Assembly (NCBI GenBank): GCA_030015575.1 | Contig: JASDDO010000006.1 | Coordinates: 320,278,361-320,342,360 of the forward strand | Direction of reading: 5' to 3' | DNA from: Agapanthus africanus | Lineage: Eukaryota; Streptophyta; Magnoliopsida; Asparagales; Amaryllidaceae | Length of the DNA stretch: 64,000 nt | In this document: positions 9,495 through 21,754 of the stretch, in pieces | How positions within the stretch are numbered: position 1 is the first letter of the stretch | Layout: each line of letters opens with the position of its first letter | Program-made: the position numbers and the translations under genes | The notes under the pieces: generated by a model | Seen by the model: only the letters and a program-made list of their open reading frames with translations | Databases searched by the model: none | What the model was told of the DNA's origin: nothing

Positions 9495-11674
9495 TGTTAG
9501 TGTATATGCCCTAGAGGCCATTACTATATCATACTAGTATGTATATTACTTAATGGAAGCTTGGGATATTCACCTTGTATTGACAATCTTGCTCAAAATG
9601 GTAGTATGCTACTTGGTTTGTTTCTACTTTAATATGTGCATGTGTTTCTTTTAGCATATCGCTTATACATATTAGTAGAGCCCTTAGGATCTTTCCTTGA
9701 TTACCAGCGTTGTGATGGCAGTCACACTCGTGGGGGCTGGGTAATCTATAAGCACATCCTTATACAGGTCCCTAGTCGCAGGACTATCGAGACAGGGCAT
9801 CGATACTCCGGATTAGACTAGCGTATGCGCTTCTTATCCCAGCTCGGGAGATGGTCTGTCCCACAGCCGTCAGTACGTCGTACTTGAGATAGTATGCGGG
9901 TGCTCGTTAGGTTACGAGTACACTGGATAGGACTCGTCGGGAACTGATTGGTTGGAATTATACCTATCGTCAGTTATCAGTTCCCAGGTGACATGAGTAC
10001 AGCTTAGTCCGCTGACTTGACACTGTCACTTCGCCTCGAGTGTGTTCCCACTGTACTTTGATTACTACCCTACCACGGCTCAAAGGAGTCGTGCAAACAG
10101 GTAGTTTTTGGGTGCAGTCCCGAAGCACTTGGAGGCAGTGACGGTTAGACAGGATTCGTCTCTCCCGGTATTGGGGGTTGACATCGCGCTGTGTCTAGGA
10201 GAGCCATTACACGAGTAGTCCTTGGCCAGGGCAAGCGAGATATACTGGTAGGTTTCCAGTGTTATCTCAGGGTGTTCTGGGCTTCACTCCGACACGACTT
10301 GTGCCGCTATTAGGGGACTGACGTTTACCGCCCCCTAGGCCCGCCATGCGATGTATCAGACGAACAGACCAGACTGTATGAAGATTGTCACAGTCAGACT
10401 CAGTAGGAGTTCAGATGGGTTTCACCTCGTCAGTCTTCTTGTCGGCATCTACCTGGGGACCGTTACGCACAGCTAGTGCCGCTTGTGGTCTGTGGTTAAA
10501 CCCACTGCCAGCGTAGTGTCGAGTCTTTAGAGTCCCACACAGAAAGCTATTCGCCTTTAGGCAAAAGAGTAGAGGTCGCATGGTTTTGCGACAGGTCGCA
10601 TGGTTTTGCGACAGGGTTCGGTCACATCCGTGCACTTGTGCACGTACAGTGTCTGGACAGTTAACACTAGCGGCCTTTGGTTTAAGCCAGATCCTAGTGT
10701 ACGTTTTGGGATTGGTTTTTTCTCGTTTGTATTCGTGTTCCTCGGAAGGCGGATGCGGGTGTGTATGCACAGTTGACAGAGGATGCGGGTGTGTATGCAC
10801 AGTTGACAGAGAGACAGAGGCAGAGTATTCTTATTGGGGTTGTTGACTGTTGACCGTTGACTTTTGCTTAACCCTAGTGAGAATAAGAATTATGATTAGC
10901 AATAATATTAATTAAGTATTATAGTAACATGGTTGTAAAGGGGTTGACTTTGTTGACTTGTTGACTTTGTTGACCGGTTGACTAGGTTGGACTAGTTGAC
11001 CATCATCATTACCATGGTTGTCATTTTCATGCAAAGACTTTTGCTTGCTTGTTGTGGTTTGCAAAATGAGTGCATGAAAATGATATTGCCTTTGACATGA
11101 TATGAACCATCACACAATACTTGATTAACATTATGGCTCATGATGTTTTTGGATTATGAGAGGGTGAAAGAGAAAAGAGAGGCTCATTCTTTCATTGTCT
11201 TTCTCTCTCTTGGTTTTGAGCTCTCTCATTCTCTTGCTCTCACCCTCTTCCTCTTGCTCTCTCTCTTGTCTATGGTTCACTTGTCTCATGTGTTGAGAAG
11301 CAAGAACCATAGAGAAAATCCCATCACACTCTCCTCTACTCACTCTAGCTCACAAGGTTTAGCAAATCAAGTGAACTAGTTTCTTCAAAGTTCGAAGAAG
11401 AAGCCAAAGGTAGAAGCTTTCGGGTGGATCGATCTTCGGCGCAAGGAGACGACGGGGTGAAGCCGATCCGTACACCATCAAGAGATGAAGACGAAGGAGT
11501 TCAAGAAAGAAAGGTATAACCCTCTAACCGAGTAGTTAACAACTTGTAGTTAGGTTGTTAGGTAGATAATTTAACAAAGATCCGTTTTGAGTCCATGTTA
11601 CCGCCTCTAGAAAATTATTTTTCATCAAATTCCGCAAGCCCGTAAGTACCCGGGAGAGGTAGCATGGACTTACA
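9495..11674 (+). repeat. 5' LTR of Copia B
   Basis: 2180 bp, TG...CA ends, matched by 17536-19685. It has two short tandem duplications absent from the 3' copy and a dense TTGAC array at 10841-11001. The 70-79 codon frames at 11131-11379 lie on both strands of a CT/GA-rich tract present in both LTRs and look like chance. Confidence 0.95.
10841..11001 (+). promoter_or_regulatory. W-box (TTGAC) array in the LTR
   Basis: Nine TTGAC cores, several as TTGACC or TTGACT, in about 160 bp. WRKY transcription factors bind TTGAC(C/T), so the LTR may respond to defence or stress signals. The 3' LTR equivalent (18831-19012) has about twelve. That this region controls transcription is inferred, not seen. 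Confidence 0.5.
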
Positions 11675-11675
11675 G

Positions 11676-11687
11676 TGGTATCAGAGC
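11676..11687 (+). other. primer binding site of Copia B
   Basis: TGGTATCAGAGC, complementary to the initiator-Met tRNA 3' end, one base after the LTR end. Same sequence and spacing as in Copia A. Confidence 0.93.
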
Positions 11688-11892
11688 CTAGTTAAACACT
11701 ACCTAACATGTTAGCATAGTAACTAGAAATTCGATCGGAGAAAAAGTCGCGAAAAACGCCCGTAAAATCAATTTTCTGTCGAATTTTTCCTCTGTTCCAA
11801 AAATGATAAATTATATTTTAAAATTCGGCTCAGGGTTTTTAGAACAAACTGCAAAAATTTCATCCACTGATCCGATCAAAGCGCCACGGAAA

Positions 11893-11949
11893 CGCGGCGG
11901 GAGCATGCTCCCGCCGCGGTTCCACGGCCGAGTTGACTCGGCCGTGGGA
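11893..11949 (+). other. tandem GC-rich hairpins just after the primer site
   Basis: 11893-11918 is a perfect 26-bp palindrome centred on GCATGC. It is followed at once by a 12-bp perfect stem, CCACGGCCGAGT with its complement, closed by a TG loop. The position, about 210 nt after the primer site, is where retroelement RNAs often carry dimerisation or packaging structures. The Copia A equivalent at 6748-6795 keeps CCGCGG repeats but not the exact palindrome. Function is inferred. Confidence 0.6.
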
Positions 11950-13071
11950 AATTTTGGTTGCAGTTTGTTCATAGGGGTGTTTTGGGATTTTTGGTATATG
12001 TTTTTTCAGCCCAGATTTTCCAGAAAGAAAAATTTGTTTTTGGGGCTTTAAAAACCGTATTTTGATCGAGTTTCTAAAGAATTAAGCTGACGGGTATTTA
12101 TCTGTGATGTGATATTTGTATTGAACGTCTGCTAATCGCTATATGTCGATTAGTGGGGGTTATACAAATCTGTGATCTGTAATGTTGCTGGTATGTGTAT
12201 ATGAATTCGTTGGATTATCGCGGGTGAATAGCCGGGGGTTGTGAGACGAGAGTTTTCTTCTCTTTCAATTCATGTAAATTTGTAAATTGATGTAATAATT
12301 ATTTATATGGCCGCACAACCGGGTCGGGGTTGTAGCCGTCATTGTATAATTTCTTTTTACTGTTTTTGCTCCTAGGATAGACCCATGGAGGGGGTGCACA
12401 AATTACCGGGTATCTCGAAGTGCCGAGTGGCCTACTCACGGTGTTGAGGGAGGTTGCTCCGCTTCGGGTACTTGGCGGGTAGTTTGCCGCACCCGTAGGG
12501 GTCTTAGGTGGGGTATTGGCTATTCACCGCGACCGTGTAATCTGCTTTTCGTTACAGACTCGTACGAATTGCGGGTTCCTAGTATATCCAATGTGTTCAT
12601 CTGTGATCTGAAATGGCTATCATTGCAATATATATCTATATATGATATTATTTAGGCGTTGCGTATGTTTTACAGCCGCGCTAGCCCAGCCCCCGCTCTG
12701 TCGTTAGTTAAGTAACCTAACGGGTAATGACGGGGCCCCGTGGCGAATGCGAATGGCATAAGCGTACGTCATATTTTGGTTGTTTTCTGCAATGGTAGGA
12801 TTAAATGATGAGACGCATTAAAAGAACTAATGCAAGAAAAATATGCATTAAAAGAACTAATGCAAGAAAATAAACCAAGTAAAAGTCGTTGGAACACTTT
12901 TGAAAAACCACTCGGTTCTTTTCAAAACCAACTTTTAAATGCGGAGTTTGAGCCACTCCTTTTAAAAGCTATCATAGTTCCATCGATTATATCAAGTTCA
13001 CTACGTTCACGGTTTCGCCAAAACCATTCGTAGCCCTCCTTCGTTTCAGTTAAATATTCAGTAGTATTCAA

Positions 13072-13282
13072 GCTATGTATTTTGACCTTCGCCAAGGCAT
13101 AGTGATTGGTAGCTGCTGAATGTTTATCTGTAGCATAGATAGATGCGTTGGTTTGGGACAGTCGTACTACCATTTTGGCCTTTGTCAAGGGTATATACGG
13201 GTGGGTTCAAATTAACCTGGATAATGACGGGTAGAACTTGACATGTGACTTATGATATTTTGGCCTACGTCAAGGTCATAAG
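13072..13282 (+). other. triple stem-loop cluster in Copia B leader
   Basis: Counterparts of the Copia A loops. Stem 1 is CTATG/CATAG (13073-13077 with 13098-13102) and stem 3 is CTTATGA/TCATAAG (13249-13255 with 13276-13282). The middle one (about 13164-13199) is weaker, TACC/GGTA at its core. Loops have the form TTTTGRCC..YCAAGG with an inner TTGRC/GYCAA pairing. The order and the flanking ATGACGGGTAGAACTTGAC segment match Copia A. Confidence 0.65.
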
Positions 13283-13739
13283 AGCATGGGGCAAAAATTC
13301 ACATCGGGAGTTTCAAAAGAACTGAAACTTGCTAGTGTTGCATACCATTTGGAGTGTGATGATTCTGGTAGGATTCCTTCAGTTTCATTACGCGATGCTA
13401 TTTGGATCCCGATCCTACTGTGAGTATATGCTACTCCTCGGGAAATTTCTCACTTAACGATCAATGCTATAAACCAAGTAGGTGTCAAGAAAGGTGTTAA
13501 CGGGGCTACGCCCCCAGGGAAAAGAGGTTCTTAAATTAAGGAACTTCGCGAAAGTGTTGGAAAACCTCCCTCGAAGTACCGACACCAGCCTGGCCGAACG
13601 GTTAAGCAAGTATTGTACGGTGAGATTGATCCTGACTAATTCTTCCTTTTTGGTTTGAGGAGGGATTCGAGAGACAGTGGGAGCCATCCTGTTTAGACAA
13701 ACTAAAAACCACTCTAAACTTGCAAGAGCATCATGCTGA

Positions 13740-16700
13740 GTGTTTTCTTCTCTCTCTCTTAATTGCAGCGACCCAGTGAACCCACCTAGGTTACATCTAG
13801 ATAATAAAATGACTGAACCTGACTGTTATGACTGGCAAAGGTCTGTTCAGATATCCATTGCCCATGACAAGCTGGGACACCTCTTAACTAATCAAACCCC
13901 TGCCGTCTCAGGTCCAGTTTCCCCTGTCACGGATATTTACATCCGCAGGACATCGGAAAAGGATTGTGCGAAAGCCAAGTGCCTCGTGTTAGCCTCAATT
14001 GATGGTGCATACCAGGGGCAGCACGAGAAGATGGACTCAGTTTTTATTTTCCTCCATAACAAAGATTTATATGGAGAGCAATCTCATATCGCAAGATATG
14101 AGACCTCGAACGAATTGCTTCAAGCAAGATTGGCTTTCGGGTCATCTGTAGGGGACAACGTCCTTACAGAGACCAGCTATTTTGAGCTCACGGACCTGGA
14201 GACCACGTTGGAGAATGGGTCAAGTACTGACTTAATTCTACAGTCCCTGCCCTCTGCTTATACCCTGAAGGAAACCGGGGAAGAAGAAGGAAAAGCAAGG
14301 GCAAAAGTTTCAGGACTGGATGTAGTAAAAGAGGGACGTTCCTATTGTAACGGGAATGAACAATGGCAGAAGGATTGCAGGGCTTGCAAAGCCAGTAGCC
14401 AGAATTCGAAGCATGTTGTGGCTTCGGCTTCGAGTGTGTTTGTAATTGAGAACTGTATGTCAGTTAACCCTACTTCCTGGGTATTGAATACCGGATCAGG
14501 ATCTTATATCTGTAATTCGTTACAGGCTCTGAGAAACCGTAGGGTTATCAGGAAAGGTGATATGACTCTCAGGGTTGCTAACGGAATGAGCATGGATGCT
14601 GAATCCATAGGAGAATATCACCTTGGATTGATAACTGGGCAGATATTGATTCTGCGTGACTGTTTGTATGTACCAGGTGCGACTTGTAATATCATATCTG
14701 TATCCTTACTTTCTAAGGAAGGATATGATTTTACTTTTGTAAGCGATATAGTAAACATCCACCTGAATCAAGTACTGATTGGGTCAGGTACATTAAACAA
14801 CGGTATATACGTATTAAATCAAGCTCAGATATTCAGTGTCCAAAACACACTTAAAAGAAAGTCTCCAGAATTAAATCAGGCTTTCTTATGTCATTTTAGA
14901 CTGGGTCACATCAATGAGACACGGTTAACAAAGTTACATAAAGAAGGATACTTGGATCCGTTCGAGTACCAGTCTTATGCCACTTGTGAATCTTGTCTCA
15001 TGGGAAAGATGACAAAGACTCCGTTCACTGGACACGGAGTAAGAGCGAGCGAGCTCTTGGGACTCATACACAGTGATGTGTGTGGTCCAATGTTTACACA
15101 TGCGTGAAGCGGTTATTCATACTTCATTACTTTCACAGATGATTTCTCTAGGTATGGACATGTCTTCTTAATGAAGCACAAATCCGAGGCCTTTGAGAAA
15201 TTTCGGGAATACAAGAATGAAGTTGAAAAACAAACAGGAAAAAGTATTAAGACACTGAGATCTGATCGAGGTAGAGAATACTTGAGTGCCGAGTTTCTGG
15301 ACTACTTAAAAGAGAATGGAATTCTCTCTCAACTTACTCCTCCATACACACCACAACACAACGGTGTATCGGAAAGGCGGAATCGGACCTTATTGGATAT
15401 GGTTCGTTCCATGATGAGTAAGGCTGAGTTACCGCGATCCTTCTGGGGTTATGTACTAGAAACAGCTTCATATCTCTTGAACAAGGCTCCAACCAAGACT
15501 GTGCCTACCACCCCATATCAGATATGGAGTGGGCAGAAACCCTGTCTTAAGTACCTAAAGACATGGGGATGTCCAGCTTTTGTTAAAAAGCAGCATGCGG
15601 ACAAACTCGAGGCACGCTCAGTACTGTGTAAGTTTGTGGGATACCCAAAGAACTCCAGGGGGTATTTTTTCTATTACGTAGAGGAACAAAAGGTTTTTGT
15701 TTCTCGTCATGCCCACTTTCTGGAACATCAGTTTCTAGAAAAAGGAATAAGTGGGAGCGCAATAGAACTGGAAGAAATTCCAGAACCACAAGCTATTACT
15801 GAAACCTTGGAAGAACCAGAAGTTTCAGGAGAACCGGACATTCCTGCGCCACTCCGCAGAGTAGTAGGCAGTCTTATCCGCCCGAGAGATACTACGGTTT
15901 CCTTATAGACGGGGATAGAGAGGATTGCACCATGGATTATGGTGAGCCTACTAGCTTCCAGCAAGCCATTCAGAGCGGTGACTCGGTAAAATGGCTGGAT
16001 GCAATGCGGACCGAGATGGAGTCCATGTACACCAACAAAGTTTGGACTTTGGACTTTGCTCCAGAAGGGGTAAAACCCGTAGGATGCAAATGGATCTTCA
16101 GAAAGAAGATTGGTGTAGATGGGCAGGTTGAAACCTATAAAGCTAGGCTCGTTGCAAAGGGTTTTCGTCAAAGACCTGGTTTGGACTATGACGAGACCTT
16201 TTCTCCGATAGCCATGCTTAAATCCATTCGGATCCTTCTTGCCATTGCTGCCTTCCATTATTATGAGATCTGACAGATGGATGTAAAGACGGCTTTCCTA
16301 AATGGAAATTTGGAAGAGTGCGTCTATATGGATCAGCCAGAGGGATTCATTCAGAGTGGGAGCAGCGGTAAAGTGTGCAAGTTGCTCAAGTCCATCTATG
16401 GACGCAAGCAGGCATCGTGGAGTTGGAACATCTGCTTTGATGATACTGTCAAAGAATTTGACTTTGTCAAAAACCCAGATGAACCATGCATTTACAGTAA
16501 GATTGTAGGGAGAAATGTGGTATTCCTCGTCTTGTACGTCGATGACATTCTCCTAATAGGAAATGATATTCCTATGCTACAGTCAGTCAAAGGATTCTTG
16601 TCGCAGAGGTTCTCCATGAAAGACCTGGACGATGCCAACTACATTCTGGGGATCCAGATCTATCGTGATAGATCTAAGAGGATGTTGGGACTTTCACAGT

Positions 16701-17521
16701 CAAGGTACATCAACATCATACTGAAACGATTCAGTATGGAAGATTCTAAGCGCGGTAATCTACCGGCTTGTCACGGAATCACCCTCTCCAAAGAGATGTC
16801 TCCCAAGACTGATTTGGAAAGGGCTCGCATGTCATCAATACCCTATGCATCTGCGATAGGCTCTATTATGTATGCGATGTTGTGTACCAGACCAGATGTA
16901 GCATACGCATTGAGCGTTGTAAGCCGGTATCAGTCAAACCCAGGGGAGAAACACTGGATAGCAGTAAAGAACATTCTCAAGTACCTGAGAAGGACTAAGG
17001 AGATGTTCTTGGTGTATAGCGGAAAAGACCTCCAGATTGAGGCCTTTGCTGACTCCAGCTTTCAGAGTGACAAGGATGACTCCAAGTCCATGTCGGGTTA
17101 TGTCTTTACCCTTAATGGAAAGGCGGTTTGCTGGAAGAGTTCCAAGCAGGAAACCGTTGCTGACTCAATTATTGAAGCGGAGTACATAGCTGCTTGCGAT
17201 GCCGCAAACGAAGCTGTCTGGATGAAGAAGTTCCTCACGGAACTTCAGGTGGTTCCTACCAGTGTTGATCCAATACCGCTGTATTATGACAACAACGGCG
17301 CTATAGTTTTAGCGAAGAAACCCAGGTCCCATCAGAAGTCCAAGCATATTTTGAGGCGGTACCACCTGATCAGGGAGATCGTTGATCGTCGGGAGATCGA
17401 GGTGAAGAGAGTAAATACGGAAGATAACACTGCTGATCCACTCATGAAGGCCTTACCCCAGACTCAGTTCAAGCGGCTGATCGAGATGATAGGTCTTCGA
17501 TACGCCAGTACATGGCCTTAG
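13740..17521 (+). pseudogene. Copia gag-pol of element B, broken
   Basis: Homologue of the Copia A pol frame, with a shortened gag-like N-terminal part: about 200 residues including a degraded zinc-knuckle remnant near 14335-14390. Breaks: in-frame TGA at 15105-15107 (expected Arg), a frameshift near 15860 that ends the frame at 15908, and TGA at 16271-16273 where the relative has Trp. The protease catalytic Asp is changed to Asn (NTG at about 14489). Integrase, RT (YVDD near 16540) and RNase H are otherwise easy to follow to the stop at 17521, and the eight codons missing from Copia A integrase are present. Decay by point mutation after insertion is the simplest reading. Confidence 0.92.
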
Positions 17522-17522
17522 T

Positions 17523-17535
17523 GCAAGTGGGAGAT
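17523..17535 (+). other. polypurine tract of Copia B
   Basis: GCAAGTGGGAGAT directly before the 3' LTR tip TGTTAG at 17536; identical to the tract of Copia A. Confidence 0.85.
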
Positions 17536-19685
17536 TGTTAGTGTATATGCCCTAGAGGCCATTACTGTATCATACTAGTATGTATATTACTTAATGGAAG
17601 CTTGGGATATTCATCTTGTATTGACAATCTTGCTCAAAATGGTAGTATGCTACTTGGTTTGTTTCTACTTTAATATGTGCATGTGTTTCTTTTAGCATAT
17701 CGCTTATACATATTAGTAGAGCCCTTAGGATCTTTGTTTGATTACCAGCGTTGTGATGGCAGTCACACTCATGGGGGCTGGGTAATCTATAAGCACATCC
17801 TTATGCAGGTCCCTAGTCGCAGGACTATCGAGACGGGGCATCGATACTCCGGAGTAGACTAGCGTATGCGCTTCTTATCCCAGCTCGGGAGACGGTCTGT
17901 CCCACAGCCGTCAGTACATCGTACTTGAGATAGTATGCGGGTGGTCGTTAGGTTACGAGTACATTGGATAGGACTCGTCGGGAACTGATTGGTTGGAATT
18001 ATACCTATCGTCAGTTATCAGTTCCCAGGTGACATGAGTACAGCTTAGTCCGCTGACTTGACACTGTCACTTCGCTTTGAGTGTGTTCCCACTATACTTT
18101 GATTACTACCCTACCACGGCTTAAAGGAGTCGTGCAAATAGGTAGTTTTTGGGTGCAGTCCAGAAGCACTTGGAGGCAGTGACGGTTAGACAGGATTTGT
18201 CTCTCCCGGTATTGGAGGTTGACATCGCGCTGTATCTAGGAGAGCCATTACACGAGTAGTCCCTGGCCAGGGCAAGCGAGATATACTGGTAGGTTTCCAG
18301 TGTTATCTCAGGGTGTTCTGGGCTTCACTCCGACATGACTTGTACCGCTATTAGGGGACTGACGTTTACCGCCCCTAGGCCCGCCATGCGATGTATCAGA
18401 CGAATAGACCGGACTGTATAAAGATTGTCACAGTCAGACTCGGTAGGAGTTCAGATGGGTTTCACCTCGTCAGTCTTCTTGTCGACATCTACCTGGGGAC
18501 CGTTACGCACAGCTAGTGCCGCTTGCGGTCTGTGGTTAAACCCACTGCCAGCGTAGTGTCGAGTCTTTAGAGTCCCACACAGAAAGCTATTCGCCTTTAG
18601 GCAAAAGAGTAGAGGTCGCATGGTTTTGCGACAGGGTTCGGTCACATCCGTGCACTTGTGCACGTACAGTGTCCGGACAGTTAACACTAGCGGGCTTTGG
18701 TTTAACCCAGATCCTAGTGTACGCTTTGGGATTGGTTTTATCTCGTTTGTATTCGTGTTCCTCGGAAGGCGGATGCGGGTGTGTATGCACAGTTGACAGA
18801 GAGACAGAGGCAAAGTATTCTCATTGGGGTTGTTGACTGTTGACTGTTGACAGTTGACTGTTGACCGTTGACTTTTGCTTAACCCTAGTGAGAATAAGAA
18901 TTATGATTAGCAATATTATTAATCAAGTATTATAGTGACATGGTTGTAAAGGGGTTGACTTTGTTGACTTGTTGACTTTGTTGACCGGTTGACTAGGTTG
19001 GACTAGTTGACCATCATCATTACCATGGTTGTCATTTTCATGCAAAGACTTTTGCTTGCTTATTGTGGTTTGCAAAATGAGTGCATGAAAATGATATTGC
19101 CTTTGATATGATATGAACCATCACATAATACTTGATTAACATTATGGCTCATGATGTTTTTGGATTATGAGAGGGTGAAAGAGAAAAGAGAGGCTCATTC
19201 TTTCATTGTCTTTCTCTCTCTTGGTTTTGAGCTCTCTCATTCTCTTGCTCTCACCCTCTTCCTCTTGCTCTCTCTCTTGTCTATGGTTCACTTGTCTCAT
19301 GTGTTGAGAAGCAAGAACCATAGAGAAAATCCCATCACACTCTCCTCTACTCACTCTAGTTCACAAGGTTTAGCAAATCAAGTGAACTAGTTTCTTCAAA
19401 GTTCGAAGAAGAAGCCAAAGGTAGAAGCTTTCGGGTGGATCGATCTTCAGCGCAAGGAGACGACGGGGTGAAGCCGATCCGTACACCATCAAGAGAAGAA
19501 GACGAAGGAGTTCAAGAAAGAAAGGTATAACCCCCTAACCGAGTAGTTAACAACTCGTAGTTAGGTTATTAGGTAGATAGTTTAACAAAGATCCGTTTTG
19601 AGTCCATGTTACCGCCTCTAGAAAATTGTTTTTTATCAAATTCCGCAAGCCCGTAAGTACCCGGAAGAGGTAGCATGGACTTACA
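17536..19685 (+). repeat. 3' LTR of Copia B
   Basis: 2150 bp copy of 9495-11674, followed by the TATTT target duplication. The TTGAC array at 18831-19012 is longer than in the 5' copy, while the 20-bp and 30-bp tandem units are single. Confidence 0.95.
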
Positions 19686-20585
19686 TATTTCACGTGAGGC
19701 GCTATGTAACTTGGCATTTGGTGCTTACATGCTTTTCACGTGAGGCGCTGAGTTCTTTGGAGATTTAATCTCTGTTGATGTTCTTAGAGAACTTAAATCT
19801 CTGTTAATGGTATTTTGACCATTAACGATCACCAAGATCACTATTTTGATGATCTGGGGTCAGGTTCTTTAATAACTAAGTTCTTGATTCGAAGGAACTA
19901 AGTTCCTCGAGTATTATGAACTCCATATTCTCTATGTCTTTTATCCATATTTTTCTATTCATGTTTTCAAAGAGGTTAAATCTCTGTTAATGGTATTTTG
20001 ACCATTAACGATCACCAAGATCACTATTTTGAGGATCTTTGATCTAGTTCTTAAAGAACTAAGTTCTTGATTTGAAGGAACTAAGTTTCTGAAGTATTAT
20101 GAACTCCATCTTCTTTCTTTTCAAAATTGTTCTTCCCTGAATTTTTGATTCTCAAGAACAAGATTTTCCCGATGAGAATTAAATTCTCAACTTGTGAGAT
20201 ACTTTTCTTGTGGATCTCAGATCCAGAAAAAGAACTAAGTTCTTGAGAAGGGTTATACCTTTAGATATGCTATGATAGGTAAAGGAGATGTTTTGATCTC
20301 TGTGGTTTCTCTACTTAGGGTTTGAGAGAAGAAAGATCTTCTTCTTTTTTGAGAATTAAATTCTCTGCTGTTTTGAGAGCTTTCTATATTTTTACAGAAT
20401 CTTATGGGGTGGTCTCTTCCTTATTTGGAAAGAGAGATCATTGGTCGTTGGGACTCACCACCTCTCCAACGACGCTGAGGGATTACATCACCAAATATCG
20501 AAAGTGTGGAGGGATGTACCCTTTGAACCATATTCTATTCATCAGGGGGAAGAACAGGTTGGAGCTTAAACTTCTAGCTGCTTAA
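19686..20585 (-). repeat. hairpin-rich module M1, right part
   Basis: No gene. Reverse-oriented relative of about 30600-31780. It contains many short perfect inverted repeats such as AATGGT/ACCATT, AAGAACT/AGTTCTT and AGAATT/AATTCT, and an internal direct duplication of about 75 bp with 183-bp offset (about 19795-19870 and 19978-20050). Near 20450-20525 it carries the conserved string GGGACTCACCACCTCTCC... that reappears at 24530-24610, 29280-29350, 31720-31800, 33300-33380 and 33610-33690. Confidence 0.65.
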
Positions 20586-21690
20586 AAAAAGTTTCTTTGC
20601 GTTCGCACACGTGCGTCGCACGTATTGGGCACATACGTCGCACGTGGCAGACGCATGGCGTGGGTGAACGTGCATCGCACGTGTTGGGCACACATACGTC
20701 GCACGTGGCGGACGCATGACGTGGGTGAACGTGCATCGCACGTGATGCGCACATGGCGGGCGCACGTGCGTCGCACGTGGCGCTTGCAATCATGGGGGGC
20801 TGCTATGGCCCTAACTTGGAGAACTAAGCTCTCATGGAGAACTAAGCTCTTTTGAGGATTGAATCTTCACACATGGTGCACACGTGGCGGGTGCACGTAT
20901 GTTGTACGTGGTGCGCACATGGCGGGCGCACGTGCGCATTATGGGGGGCAGCTAAAGCCTTAACTTGGAGAACCAAGCTCCTATGGAGAACTAAGCTCCT
21001 TTGAGGATTGAATCCTCGCATGTGGTGCGTATGTGGCGGGCGCACATACGTTGCACGTGGGGCGCATATACGCTTGCACATATGCGCATTATGAGGGGAC
21101 GACTAAGGCCCTAACTTGGAGAACTAAGCTTCTTTGAGGATTGAATTCTTGCATATGGCGGGCGCATATGCGTTACATGTGGCGGGCGCACATGGCGCTT
21201 GCACATATATGCATTATGAGGGGCAGTTAAAGACCTAACTTAGAGAACTAAGCTTCTATGAAGAACTAAACTCTTTTGATGATTGAATTCTCGCACGTGG
21301 TGCGCACGTGGCGGACGCACATGTGTTGCACGTGGTGCGCACGTGACGGGCGCACGTGCGCATTATGGGGGCAGCTAAGACCCTAACTTGGAGAACTAAG
21401 CTCTTTTGAGGATTGAATTCTCGCACGTGGTGCGCATGTGGCGGGCGCACGCGCGTTGCACGTGGTGCGCATGTGCGCTTACGCATATGCGCAATATAAG
21501 GGGGCAGCTGAGGCCCTAACTTGGAGAACTAAGCTCTTTTGAGGATTGAATTATCACACGTGGCGGGCGCACGTGCGTTGCACGTGGCGCATATGGCGCT
21601 TGCGCATATACGCATTATGGAGGCCAGTTAAGGCTCTAACTTGGAGAACTAAACTCCTTTGAGGACTAAATCCTATTTTTTCTAAGAGGT
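20586..21690. repeat. degenerate tandem array with G-box-like cores
   Basis: Seven units start with TAACTTGGAGAACTAAGCTC-like sequence at about 20811, 20960, 21111, 21235, 21383, 21516 and 21636 (periods 120-151 bp). Each continues with a GAGGATTGAAT tract and runs of GCACGTGG/GCGGGCGCAC. The block before the first unit has several CGCACGTG repeats. The overlapping short frames are by-products of this repeat, so I call no gene. Confidence 0.75.
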
Positions 21691-21754
21691 ATCCCCTCTT
21701 ACTTATAGGGGAGTGGTAGAGAAGGGATCTCTTTTTTTTTCGATGTGGAACTAA

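Larger units (their letters stand above)
11688..13739 (+). other. long untranslated leader of Copia B
   Basis: About 2 kb without a convincing gene, related to the Copia A leader. It holds two very stable GC-rich hairpins at 11893-11949, a repeated block around 12825-12870 (ATTAAAAGAACTAATGCAAG twice), and the triple stem-loop region 13072-13282. Just before the first ATG a CT-rich tract ends in TTGCAG (about 13750-13770), matching the acceptor-like tract in Copia A; leader splicing is possible but unproven. Confidence 0.7.
9490..19690 (+). mobile_element. Copia-type LTR retrotransposon B with target duplication TATTT
   Basis: Full-length structure: TSD TATTT (9490-9494), 5' LTR 9495-11674, primer site 11676-11687, leader, gag-pol remnant 13740-17521, polypurine tract 17523-17535, 3' LTR 17536-19685, TSD TATTT (19686-19690). 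The two LTRs differ mainly by tandem-repeat slippage: the 5' copy has an extra 20-bp unit (10573-10612) and an extra 30-bp unit (10751-10810), and the 3' copy has about 21 extra bp of TTGAC repeats; these account for 2180 versus 2150 bp. The coding region carries two in-frame stops and a frameshift, so this copy cannot act alone. Confidence 0.96.

Noticed and set aside
11131-11379. 70-79 codon frames on both strands, repeated at 19142-19390
   Set aside because: Low-complexity CT/GA tract inside LTR copies of Copia B.
20566-20855. Short Arg/His/Cys-rich frames on both strands
   Set aside because: Produced by the ACGTGCGTCGCACGT repeat array; no start or domain support.
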